A stretch of DNA of 64,000 nt from Leeuwenhoekiella marinoflava DSM 3653 (lineage in GTDB: Bacteria; Bacteroidota; Bacteroidia; Flavobacteriales; Flavobacteriaceae), in the NCBI RefSeq assembly GCF_900129005.1, contig NZ_FQUN01000015.1:62001-126000 (forward strand), in the 5' to 3' direction. Made by a program: the position numbers and the translations under genes. Below the pieces are notes generated by a model. That model did not search any database. It was not told the DNA's origin and was given only the letters and a program-made list of their open reading frames with translations. Positions 16,137 through 26,245 of the stretch are shown here, in pieces. Position 1 is the first letter of the stretch. Each line of letters begins with the position of its first letter.

Positions 16137-16240
16137 AAAAGTTAAGTTCTAAAAAAATGAACCAGCTTCACTACTTTACCAATCTGATTTTTGATAATCA
16201 GGAATAAAGAATAATAAATAAGAATGGCAATAACAAAAAC

Positions 16241-16951
16241 CTACTCGTTTACAAATGCTACGCTGTGTGTCGCTACTACAGCGGCAGTTTCAGTACGTAG
16301 TCTGCTTTCTCCCAACATTACAGGAGCAAAACCAGCTTGAATAGCTTTCTCGATTTCTGAAGTCGAAAAATCACCTTCAGGACCTATAAGAATAAGAATA
16401 TCTTGTTTTGGCTGAAGTTTTTGTTTGAGTGAAAAACGATTGGTTTCTTCACAGTGTGCAATAAAGCGATCACCATTAAATTCTGACTGCTTCGCAATAA
16501 ATTCTGAAAAAGAAACAGCCGGATTAAGTTTTGGGATAAAAGCTTTTAACGACTGTTTCATTGCGCTTTGTAAAATACGCTCATAGCGTTCTTCTTTGAT
16601 GACTTTCCGTTCACTGTGGTCGCAAATAATAGGAGAGATCTCTGATATTCCTATTTCAGTAGCTTTCTCTAAAAACCATTCAAAGCGATCGTTGAGTTTA
16701 GTAGGTGCAACGGCAAGATGCAAATGGTAAGGTAACGGTTTTTCGGTAGTAACTTCAAGAATTTTAACTGTACATTTTGACGGACTTGCAGCGCTTATTT
16801 CGGCTTTAAAAAAATTACCGTTTCCATTAGTGATATCTAATAGATCACCGGTACGTTTCCGTAACACCTTTATAATATGCTTACTCTCATCTTTAGGAAA
16901 TGTAGCTTCTGCTGCATCTGCAGTAATATCCGGATTGTAAAATAATTGCAT
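16241..16951 (-). CDS. rsmE: 16S rRNA (uracil-1498-N3)-methyltransferase
   Basis: This 236-residue SPOUT-fold enzyme methylates N3 of U1498 in 16S rRNA using S-adenosylmethionine. It shows the N-terminal PUA-like part (HIIKVLRKRTGDLLDITNGNGNFF, about residues 25-48), the KATEIGISEISPIICDHSER segment, and the trefoil-knot motifs LIGPEGDFSTSEIEKA and LGESRLRTETAAVVAT near the end. Length is normal. Its start is 2 bases after the end of tsaD, so the two are one transcript. Confidence 0.94.
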   Translation of the reverse strand: MQLFYNPDITADAAEATFPKDESKHIIKVLRKRTGDLLDITNGNGNFFKAEISAASPSKCTVKILEVTTEKPLPYHLHLAVAPTKLNDRFEWFLEKATEIGISEISPIICDHSERKVIKEERYERILQSAMKQSLKAFIPKLNPAVSFSEFIAKQSEFNGDRFIAHCEETNRFSLKQKLQPKQDILILIGPEGDFSTSEIEKAIQAGFAPVMLGESRLRTETAAVVATHSVAFVNE

Positions 16952-16953
16952 AC

Positions 16954-17991
16954 TTAGAGTTTAAGGCGAGATTGAGCCATTACCTGCGTGTTCGTGTAGC
17001 CAGTTGCTTCAAGTTTGTTTTCGGTATATTTTAGATAACCTACAATACCTATCATTGCAGCGTTGTCTGTGGTGTATTCAAATTTGGGGACAAATGTTTT
17101 CCAACCGTATTTTTCTTCGGCATCTTTCAGAGCTTTACGAATTCCGCTGTTTGCAGAAACTCCACCACCAATGGCAACCTGAGTAATTCCGGTTTGTTTA
17201 ACGGCTTTTTTTAGTTTGTCCATCAGGATATTTATAATCGTATATTGAATTGAGGCGCAAATGTCGTTGCGATTCTTTTCAACAAAATCAGGATCTGCGG
17301 CAATTTCTCTTTGGTAAAAATATAAAACCGCGGTTTTTAATCCGCTAAAACTAAAATCCAGATTGTCTACTTTAGGTTTGGTGAACTTATAGGTTTTAGG
17401 GTTTCCTAATTGCGCATATTTATCAATTAAGGGTCCTCCGGGATAGGGTAAACCCAATATTTTTGCACTTTTATCAAAAGCTTCACCAACGGCATCATCA
17501 AGAGTTTGACCTAAAACAGTCATCTCAAAATAGCTATCTACACGTACAATTTGGGTATGGCCACCAGAGATCGTCATCGCCAAAAACGGAAATAGCGGTT
17601 TATCAAAGCCTTCTTCATCAATAAAATGAGCCAGAATATGTGCTTGCATATGATTGACATCTATCAGCGGAATGTTGAGACCCATCGCTAAAGATTTTGC
17701 AAAAGAAGTACCTACCAGCAGCGAACCCATAAGTCCCGGTCCACTGGTAAAAGCTACTGCACTAAGCTGTTCTTTTTTTACATTTGCCTTGCGTAAAGCC
17801 TCGTGTACAACAGGAACAATGTTTTGTTGGTGGGCACGAGAAGCCAGCTCGGGTACAACGCCGCCGTATTGTTCATGTACCGCCTGACCGGCAACAACAT
17901 TTGCAAGGGTTTTGTCGTTGTAGAGCACAGCTGCCGCTGTGTCGTCACAAGAAGATTCTATAGCAAGTATATAGGTGTTATTTTTTGACAT
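16954..17991 (-). CDS. tsaD: tRNA N6-adenosine threonylcarbamoyltransferase
   Basis: This 345-residue protein is the catalytic subunit that transfers the threonylcarbamoyl group to A37 of tRNA (t6A). It begins MSKNNTYILAIESSCDDTAAAVL, then shows VPELASRAHQQNIVPVV, the metal-binding HMQAHILAHF (His-x3-His pattern, about residues 111-115), SGGHTQIV, and GLPYPGGPLID. The frame is open for 14 more codons upstream, but the ATG at 17991 gives the usual family N-terminus. It is the first gene of a pair with rsmE. Confidence 0.95.
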   Translation of the reverse strand: MSKNNTYILAIESSCDDTAAAVLYNDKTLANVVAGQAVHEQYGGVVPELASRAHQQNIVPVVHEALRKANVKKEQLSAVAFTSGPGLMGSLLVGTSFAKSLAMGLNIPLIDVNHMQAHILAHFIDEEGFDKPLFPFLAMTISGGHTQIVRVDSYFEMTVLGQTLDDAVGEAFDKSAKILGLPYPGGPLIDKYAQLGNPKTYKFTKPKVDNLDFSFSGLKTAVLYFYQREIAADPDFVEKNRNDICASIQYTIINILMDKLKKAVKQTGITQVAIGGGVSANSGIRKALKDAEEKYGWKTFVPKFEYTTDNAAMIGIVGYLKYTENKLEATGYTNTQVMAQSRLKL

Positions 17992-18155
17992 TATGGCGCT
18001 AGGTATAGGGAATGTTAATGTACTTTTACTCATTAAGAGCCAAGTTACTTCCGCAGTAATTTATAGCGTTTACATCGGTGATAGATGTTCGCGCTCTAAG
18101 TGTTTGTTAATCAATTTTGTAATATGCTATCGCTTTATTTGCATAATTAAAACGA

Positions 18156-18241
18156 GTGGCAAAGTTAAAACTTAAAAACGTATCAGAAAATTAAGAAAAA
18201 TAGTTACGCGAATCCTGTTCATTCTAATAGGTGTTTTTGCA
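18156..18241 (+). other. tamB: Probable true 5' end of tamB, out of frame by one base
   Basis: The large frame at 18242-22600 has no ATG, GTG or TTG upstream of 18242 before a stop at 18173, yet its hydrophobic N-terminal segment clearly continues upstream. A GTG at 18156 in another frame reads MAKLKLKN. Adding one A to the A5 run at 18174-18178 joins the two frames as MAKLKLKKRIRKLRKIVT, then RILFILIGVFALLLIIFSIP, a normal TamB signal anchor. This points to a one-base deletion: a sequencing error, a real mutation or, less likely, an unusual start. Confidence 0.55.
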
Positions 18242-21200
18242 TTGCTATTAATCATATTTTCTATACCCGCTATACAAACTACGATTGCAGATAAAGTTAC
18301 CCATTCTATTAACGAGACTTACGGTACTTCAATCTCTATTAAGCGAATCAGTCTAAAATATAACGGCAATGCTTTGATTAAGCAGGTTTATATAAAAGAT
18401 CATCATCAGGATACGCTTATTTATTCAAAAGAAGTAGAAACCAGTTTGCTAAGCATTCGGGCTTTGGTCAATAACCAGATGAATCTGGGTTATGTGCATT
18501 TAAATGGTGCAAAGTTCTTTGTTAAAAAATATGCGGGTGAAGAGAATGACAACTTGTATGTATTTTCTCAGAAATTCAATACCGGTAAACCATCAGCGAC
18601 TCCTTTTAAGCTTTCTTCTTCTGAAGTAGAATTGAGCGATATGCATTTTAGATTTACAGATGAGGACTTAGATAGTCCGGTTGTGGTAGATTATAAAAAC
18701 CTGCATTTATTAGCAGATGATTTTAAACTAAATGACGTTGAGGTTACTGCGCAAATAAACGATTTGCAGCTTGATGCAGACCGTGGATACAATCTAAGAG
18801 GCCTTCAAACCGACTTTAAATACAATCCAGATGAGATTGTCTTAAACGATATGATTCTGTCTACAGAGCATTCGGTAATTCGTGGAGATGCATATTTAGA
18901 TACTCGAGAAGATGCATTTCAGGATTTTAATGATAGTGTAAACTTTGATATAGATTTTGCGCAAAGCGAAATATCCACAACAGATTTACAAGCGTTCTAT
19001 TCAGAGTTTGGCGCAGATCATAAAATATTGCTTTCCGGAAAAATGCTGGGAACGCTGAATGATTTCACCGTAACTAATTTTGATTTGGCTGGTTTCAGTA
19101 ATAGCCGAATTTTAGGAGATGTGCGTTTTCGCCGCTTACTGGGCGATGATAATACTTTTACCATAGAAGGAGATTACGGGCAATTGAAAACCAACTATCT
19201 GGATCTAACAGCCCTTTTGCCTAATATTTTGGGAACTAATTTGCCTGAAGAACTGGTGCGTTTAGGAACTGTTGATTTAAACGGAATTGTAAATGTTACC
19301 GAAAATACAGTTTATACAAAAAGCATTATTCAAACCAATCTGGGTTTTCTGGAGACTGATATAGACTTGCAGAATACTCAAAATATGGCTCAAGCTTCTT
19401 ATGTAGGGATGTTACAAGGAAAAGCATTCCATATGGGAAGGCTTTTGAAAGTCCCAGAGTTGGGTACAATGACTTTTAATATGCGTGTTAATGGATCTGG
19501 AGTTGAAGCCGAAACGCTAGATACACGACTTGAAGGAATCATAAGCAATGTTACCTATCAGGGGTATACCTATAAAGGAATTACCGTTTCCGGAAATTTA
19601 AAGAATCCCATTTTTGATGGAAAACTAAGTGTTAGAGATCCTAATGCAGATTTTACCTTTGATGGCTTGGTTGACGTTTCAGAAGAGATACATAATTATG
19701 ATTTTACAGCAGAAATCAATCGAATCGATCTGGGGAAACTCCATTTTCTTAAAGATTCTTCAGCAGTATTAAAAGGTAAAGTTGTGATGGATATGCGCGG
19801 TACCAATATTGATGACACCGGTGGTGTTATTTCCTTTACAGACGCGAGCTTTGAAAATGCAAATGACTTATATGAGTTTCAGGATTTCGTGATTACTTCT
19901 GGTTTTAGACGCGGAATCCGCACAATAACGATGAATTCACCTGATATTATTTCAGGTCAGGTTTCAGGTCAGTTTAAAATAGGAGATGTGCGGGCATTGT
20001 TTCAGAATGCAATCGGTAGTTTGTACACCAATTACGAACCGCAAAAGATCACTGAAAATCAATTCATGGATTTTGACATTCAGATCTATAGCAAAATTGT
20101 TGAAGTCTTAGTTCCTGATGTTGAGTTAGAACCAGATACCTATGTAAGAGGTAGTGTTGTTTCAGATGATTCTGATTTTAAACTAACTTTTAGATCCCCC
20201 AGAATCAAAGCCTACGGTGTGCTGGCTGAAGCTATAAATGTGCGAGTAGATAATAAGAATCCACTTTTTAATGCGTATGTAGAAGCAGATAGTATAGGTA
20301 GTGGTTTATATGGCGTGAGTGATTTCAACCTCATTAACGTTACATTAAAGGATACTCTTTTTGTTCGTTCAGAATTTAAAGGAGGACCTGATAAGCAGGA
20401 TGTTTTTGACTTGAGTTTTTATCATACTATTAATGAAGAAAATAATTCTGTGGTAGGTTTTAAGAAGAGTAGCCTCAAGTTTAAAAATAATCTGTGGTGG
20501 TTGAATGAGGCAGATAATAAAAATAACAAGGTTGTTTTTGATAACAATTTTATGGATTGGGATATCAAAGAATTGATATTGTCTCATAATCAAGAGCGTA
20601 TTTCGCTTGAAGGAGTAGTGAGAGACAGCACGTTTAAAGATATTAAGACCAATTTTGAGAGTGTGCGTTTGTCGCATATTATGCCGTATGTAGATAGTCT
20701 AGATATGCGTGGTCTGGTAAACGGTAATCTTGATATTTTACAGAAAGAAGGTGTTTACTTACCTAATAGTACCGTGAATATTTCAAATTTTACGGTTAAC
20801 GAAATTTTGATGGGAGATCTTGATCTCTCCGTTTCAGGGAATGAAAGTTTGACTAGCTACGATATCAACACGCGTCTTATTAATGAGGATGTTGAGGTTT
20901 TAACTGCATTAGGAACTATCAATGTAAATAAAGAAACACCGGCAATAGATCTGGATGTTCAAATGCGAAAATTGAATCTGAAAGCATTCAGTCCGTTAGG
21001 TGGTGAGGTCATTTCTTCAATACGTGGCTTAGCGAGTGGAAGGGCTTCAGTGACTGGAGATTACAGGAACCCCGATATTGATGGTGAAATTCTATTACGA
21101 GAAGCAGGTTTGGCAATTCCTTATTTGAATACAAATTATGATTTTAAGGGCACGGCGAGAATTAGTTTAAGTGATCAAGAGTTTAGGTTTGGTTCTGTAG

Positions 21201-22600
21201 CACTTGCAGACACAAAATATAAAACTACCGGGACGCTTTCCGGGACTATAAGTCATCAGTTCTTTAGGGATTGGGAGCTTGATCTTGATGTAAATACAGA
21301 CCGACTTTTAGTTTTGGATACAGAACCCGATGATTTTGCTTTGTATTATGGTACCGCTTTTATTAGCGGGGGCGCGCAATTGCGAGGACCTACAGACGAA
21401 CTTGTTATAGATGTTGAAGCTACAACTGAAGAAGGAACCGTGTTTAAAATTCCTTTAAGTGATACCGAGTCGTTTGGAGATAATAGTAAAATTTACTTCT
21501 TAAGTCCTGAAGAAAAAGCGGCGCGTTTGAAAGGTGAAGAAGTCGTTATTGAAGAAATTAAAGGACTCGAACTTAATTTTGATCTAGAAGTAACACGTGA
21601 CGCCGAAGTAGAAATCGTAGTTGATGAAGTAAACGGAAGTACACTCAAAGGAAGAGGTGCAGGTTTCTTGCTGATACAGATTAATACAAACGGTAAGTTT
21701 AATATGTTTGGTGACTTTACACCCTATCAAGGTTCTTATAACTTTAGGTATAGTGGAGTCGTTCAAAAACAATTTGATATCCTTCCGGAAGGAAAAATAA
21801 GTTGGGATGGTAACCCTACCGAAGCCTTACTAGATATAAGTGCAGTCTATAAAACTCAGGCAAACCCTTCAGTTTTATTAGATAATCCATCTATTAACCG
21901 AAAAATACCGGTTAGTGTAATTATCAATCTTGATGGAGAACTCGTACAACCTGAGATAACTTTTGATTTTGAGTTTCCTAATACCAGTTCTATTGTTACA
22001 TCTGAACTGTCTTATCGTTTAGATAACAGGGCTACTCGCGAGCTTCAGGCATTCTCTTTAGTTACTCAGGGGTCTTTCTTTAGTCAGAATGGTATTGATG
22101 CACAATCAGCCGCTTATGGTAACCTTATAGAAACCGCATCAGGAATCTTTAATGATTTACTTTCTGATGATGATGGTAAGTTTAATGTAGGGCTAGATTA
22201 TGTGCAGGCAGATAATAGACCAGACTTACAGACTTCAGGCCGTTTTGGATTTACACTTTCAACTCAAATATCTCAAAAAGTAATCATAAATGGTAAAGTA
22301 GGGGTTCCTGTAGGAGGAGTTAGTGAGCAAGCTGTGGTGGGTGATGTTGAGGTTAACTTTTTGCTTAATGAAGATGGTAGTTTGCGGGCAACTATTTTTA
22401 ATCGCCAGACCGATATTCAATTTGTAGCACGAAACAATGAAGGGTATACTCAAGGTGCCGGATTATCGTATTCAGTAGATTTTAATACATTTAAAGAGCT
22501 AATCCAGAAAATCTTCAAAGGAAAAGCTCGCGAGGTTGAAGAAGAAATTAAAGTCATTCAGCCAGATTCAGAAATTCCATATAACGGTTTAGAGCAGTAA
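18242..22600 (+). CDS. tamB: TamB-like translocation and assembly module protein (DUF490)
   Basis: This very long protein (1452 residues from the first usable start) is anchored in the inner membrane and spans the periplasm as a lipid-conducting beta groove. TamB-like proteins are thought to move phospholipids to, or help assemble, the outer membrane. After the hydrophobic anchor come long stretches of repeated beta strands (for example YKNLHLLADDFKLNDVEVTAQINDLQL). The C-terminal DUF490 domain (about residues 1050-1400) shows GFLLIQINTNGKFNMFGDFTPYQGSYNFRYSG and NPTEALLDISAVYKTQANPSVLL. The N-terminus is probably incomplete because of a one-base loss near 18174-18178. It is divergent from tsaD. 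Confidence 0.88.
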   Translation: MLLIIFSIPAIQTTIADKVTHSINETYGTSISIKRISLKYNGNALIKQVYIKDHHQDTLIYSKEVETSLLSIRALVNNQMNLGYVHLNGAKFFVKKYAGEENDNLYVFSQKFNTGKPSATPFKLSSSEVELSDMHFRFTDEDLDSPVVVDYKNLHLLADDFKLNDVEVTAQINDLQLDADRGYNLRGLQTDFKYNPDEIVLNDMILSTEHSVIRGDAYLDTREDAFQDFNDSVNFDIDFAQSEISTTDLQAFYSEFGADHKILLSGKMLGTLNDFTVTNFDLAGFSNSRILGDVRFRRLLGDDNTFTIEGDYGQLKTNYLDLTALLPNILGTNLPEELVRLGTVDLNGIVNVTENTVYTKSIIQTNLGFLETDIDLQNTQNMAQASYVGMLQGKAFHMGRLLKVPELGTMTFNMRVNGSGVEAETLDTRLEGIISNVTYQGYTYKGITVSGNLKNPIFDGKLSVRDPNADFTFDGLVDVSEEIHNYDFTAEINRIDLGKLHFLKDSSAVLKGKVVMDMRGTNIDDTGGVISFTDASFENANDLYEFQDFVITSGFRRGIRTITMNSPDIISGQVSGQFKIGDVRALFQNAIGSLYTNYEPQKITENQFMDFDIQIYSKIVEVLVPDVELEPDTYVRGSVVSDDSDFKLTFRSPRIKAYGVLAEAINVRVDNKNPLFNAYVEADSIGSGLYGVSDFNLINVTLKDTLFVRSEFKGGPDKQDVFDLSFYHTINEENNSVVGFKKSSLKFKNNLWWLNEADNKNNKVVFDNNFMDWDIKELILSHNQERISLEGVVRDSTFKDIKTNFESVRLSHIMPYVDSLDMRGLVNGNLDILQKEGVYLPNSTVNISNFTVNEILMGDLDLSVSGNESLTSYDINTRLINEDVEVLTALGTINVNKETPAIDLDVQMRKLNLKAFSPLGGEVISSIRGLASGRASVTGDYRNPDIDGEILLREAGLAIPYLNTNYDFKGTARISLSDQEFRFGSVALADTKYKTTGTLSGTISHQFFRDWELDLDVNTDRLLVLDTEPDDFALYYGTAFISGGAQLRGPTDELVIDVEATTEEGTVFKIPLSDTESFGDNSKIYFLSPEEKAARLKGEEVVIEEIKGLELNFDLEVTRDAEVEIVVDEVNGSTLKGRGAGFLLIQINTNGKFNMFGDFTPYQGSYNFRYSGVVQKQFDILPEGKISWDGNPTEALLDISAVYKTQANPSVLLDNPSINRKIPVSVIINLDGELVQPEITFDFEFPNTSSIVTSELSYRLDNRATRELQAFSLVTQGSFFSQNGIDAQSAAYGNLIETASGIFNDLLSDDDGKFNVGLDYVQADNRPDLQTSGRFGFTLSTQISQKVIINGKVGVPVGGVSEQAVVGDVEVNFLLNEDGSLRATIFNRQTDIQFVARNNEGYTQGAGLSYSVDFNTFKELIQKIFKGKAREVEEEIKVIQPDSEIPYNGLEQ

Positions 22601-22716
22601 TAAATTTCTATATTCCTTTGAGAATATGATATTTTGAGGTTGATTAAATTTTTAATCTCATAAAAAGGGGGTGTTTAGATTATAAATAAGCCAGTTTTAT
22701 CCTTTTTAAAAAAATA

Positions 22717-22731
22717 GTTATTAACGATAAC
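22717..22731. promoter_or_regulatory. Palindrome upstream of pfkA
   Basis: GTTAT-TAACG-ATAAC is a perfect 5-bp inverted repeat about 90 bases before the pfkA start. A second palindrome GCAATTcAATTGC lies at 22782-22794. Either could bind a regulator of the glycolytic genes; this is only suggestive in AT-rich DNA. Confidence 0.25.
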
Positions 22732-22820
22732 GATTGAAATTGCGAATGCCGTCAAATTCATTGAGAATGGCTTAGGAAAATGCAATTCAATTGCTATTTT
22801 TACTTCTCATTCAACAGTAA

Positions 22821-24838
<2,018 letters not shown>

Positions 24839-24855
24839 TCGCTTTAACTGAATAC

Positions 24856-24890
24856 AAGCCCTTTTACTCAATAGGTTTAAGGGCTTCTTT
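24856..24890 (+). terminator. Probable terminator after gapA
   Basis: An AAGCCCTT/AAGGGCTT stem with a 15-base loop is followed by a short T-rich stretch. The T tract is weak. Confidence 0.5.
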
Positions 24891-24905
24891 AAACTCTTAT
24901 AACAC

Positions 24906-25766
24906 ATGATATTATTAGTAGATAGCGGGTCGACAAAGACAGATTGGATTGCACTAAATGCTGAAGGCACAGAGATTTTTCAAACACAAACTTTTGGTTT
25001 AAACCCACAGGTTTTGTCTGCAGAAATCTTAACAGAACGTATCATTAACAATTACGAGCTGTATAAACATCGTCACGATGTAACACACGTGCACTTTTAC
25101 GGTGCCGGATGCGGGACTCACAAACCCAAAGAATTAATCAAGGGTGTTTTTGAAGACTTTTTTGATAAAGCTCAGGAAATTGATATCAAAGAAGATACCT
25201 ATGCCGCGCTTTATGCTACTACTAAGAGAAACGAGGCAGGTATTGTTTGTATCATAGGTACAGGTTCAAACTGCAGTTTATATGACGGCGAGAATATAGA
25301 GCAGAAAGTGACATCATTGGGCTACATCCTTATGGATGATGGTAGTGGTAATTATTTTGGACGTCAGCTTTTGCGTGATTTCCATTTTAATAAGATACCT
25401 AAAGAACTGGCTTATGAGTTTGCTAAACAATTTGATCTAACGGCAGAAAGTATAAAAAACCATTTATATAAAATGCCTAACCCAAACACCTATTTAGCAC
25501 AATTCGCTCGTTTTATAATAACAAACAAAGACCACGAATACTGTAAAAAATTAATCAGAAAAGGTTTTAAATTATTTATAGAGCATCAGATTCTTCAGTT
25601 TGATAATGCTAAAGAAATTCCGATTCATTTTGTAGGTTCAATATCATTTTACCTTCAAGATGAGTTGAAATCACTTTTAAGTGAGTACGACTTGAAAATG
25701 GGTAAGGTGTTAAAAAGACCTATTGAAGGACTTGTAGCATATCACAAAAACTATATGATGGTTTAG
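24906..25766 (+). CDS. BadF/BcrA-type ATPase, probable N-acetylglucosamine kinase-like
   Basis: This 286-residue protein is of the actin-like ATPase fold. The phosphate-1 motif LLVDSGSTKTDWIAL is at residues 3-17, phosphate-2 is near IVCIIGTGSNCSLYDG (about 115-130), and YILMDDGSGNYFGRQLLRDF follows (about 140-160). The closest family is BadF/BadG/BcrA/BcrD, whose small members in Bacteroidota are usually taken as N-acetylglucosamine or related sugar kinases. Substrate specificity cannot be seen. It sits after gapA behind a weak terminator, so it may be partly co-expressed with the glycolytic genes. Confidence 0.75.
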   Translation: MILLVDSGSTKTDWIALNAEGTEIFQTQTFGLNPQVLSAEILTERIINNYELYKHRHDVTHVHFYGAGCGTHKPKELIKGVFEDFFDKAQEIDIKEDTYAALYATTKRNEAGIVCIIGTGSNCSLYDGENIEQKVTSLGYILMDDGSGNYFGRQLLRDFHFNKIPKELAYEFAKQFDLTAESIKNHLYKMPNPNTYLAQFARFIITNKDHEYCKKLIRKGFKLFIEHQILQFDNAKEIPIHFVGSISFYLQDELKSLLSEYDLKMGKVLKRPIEGLVAYHKNYMMV

Positions 25767-25790
25767 TGAAAAACTAAGACTTAAAAAAAA

Positions 25791-25822
25791 CCTGAAAGAA
25801 TTATTCTTTCAGGTTTTTTTTT
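25791..25822. terminator. Bidirectional terminator
   Basis: A perfect 10-bp stem CCTGAAAGAA/TTCTTTCAGG with a TTA loop is flanked by eight As and nine Ts. It lies between the converging kinase-like gene and ridA. Confidence 0.9.
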
Positions 25823-25840
25823 ATTTACAATTGGTTTGTG

Positions 25841-26221
25841 CTATTTAATAGCGATCATCGATATTTCTACATTCACAAATTTTGGAAGGTTTGCAACCTC
25901 TACAGTTTCGCGTGCAGGAGCAGTTTGCTCGTCAAAATAAGTACCGTAAATTTCATTTACAGCAGCAAAACTATTCATATCGCTTAAGAAAATAGAACTT
26001 TTAATTACGTTTTCAAAAGTAAGTCCGGCTTCGGTTAGAATTGCCTTAAGGTTTTGCATAACCATTTTAGTTTCCGCAGCGATATCACCACTTACTAACT
26101 CTCCTGTTTTAGGATTTAGTGGAATTTGACCACTGATATAAAGCGTCTCACCGGCAAATACAGCTTGATTGTATGGCCCTATAGGTGCTGGTGCGTTTGA
26201 GGTGCTGATTATTTTTTTCAT
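25841..26221 (-). CDS. ridA: RidA family enamine/imine deaminase
   Basis: This 126-residue protein hydrolyses reactive 2-aminoacrylate and related imines released by PLP enzymes. It shows the YjgF/RidA pattern: APAPIGPYNQAVFAGETLYISGQIPLNPKTGELV (about residues 9-42), with YNQA, then the conserved Arg in APARETVEVANLPKF and EISMIAIK at the end. Length is normal. It starts 24 bases after the end of lptD on the same strand, so they may be co-transcribed. Confidence 0.95.
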   Translation of the reverse strand: MKKIISTSNAPAPIGPYNQAVFAGETLYISGQIPLNPKTGELVSGDIAAETKMVMQNLKAILTEAGLTFENVIKSSIFLSDMNSFAAVNEIYGTYFDEQTAPARETVEVANLPKFVNVEISMIAIK

Positions 26222-26245
26222 AATATAAAAGGTTTTCAGGTTAGT

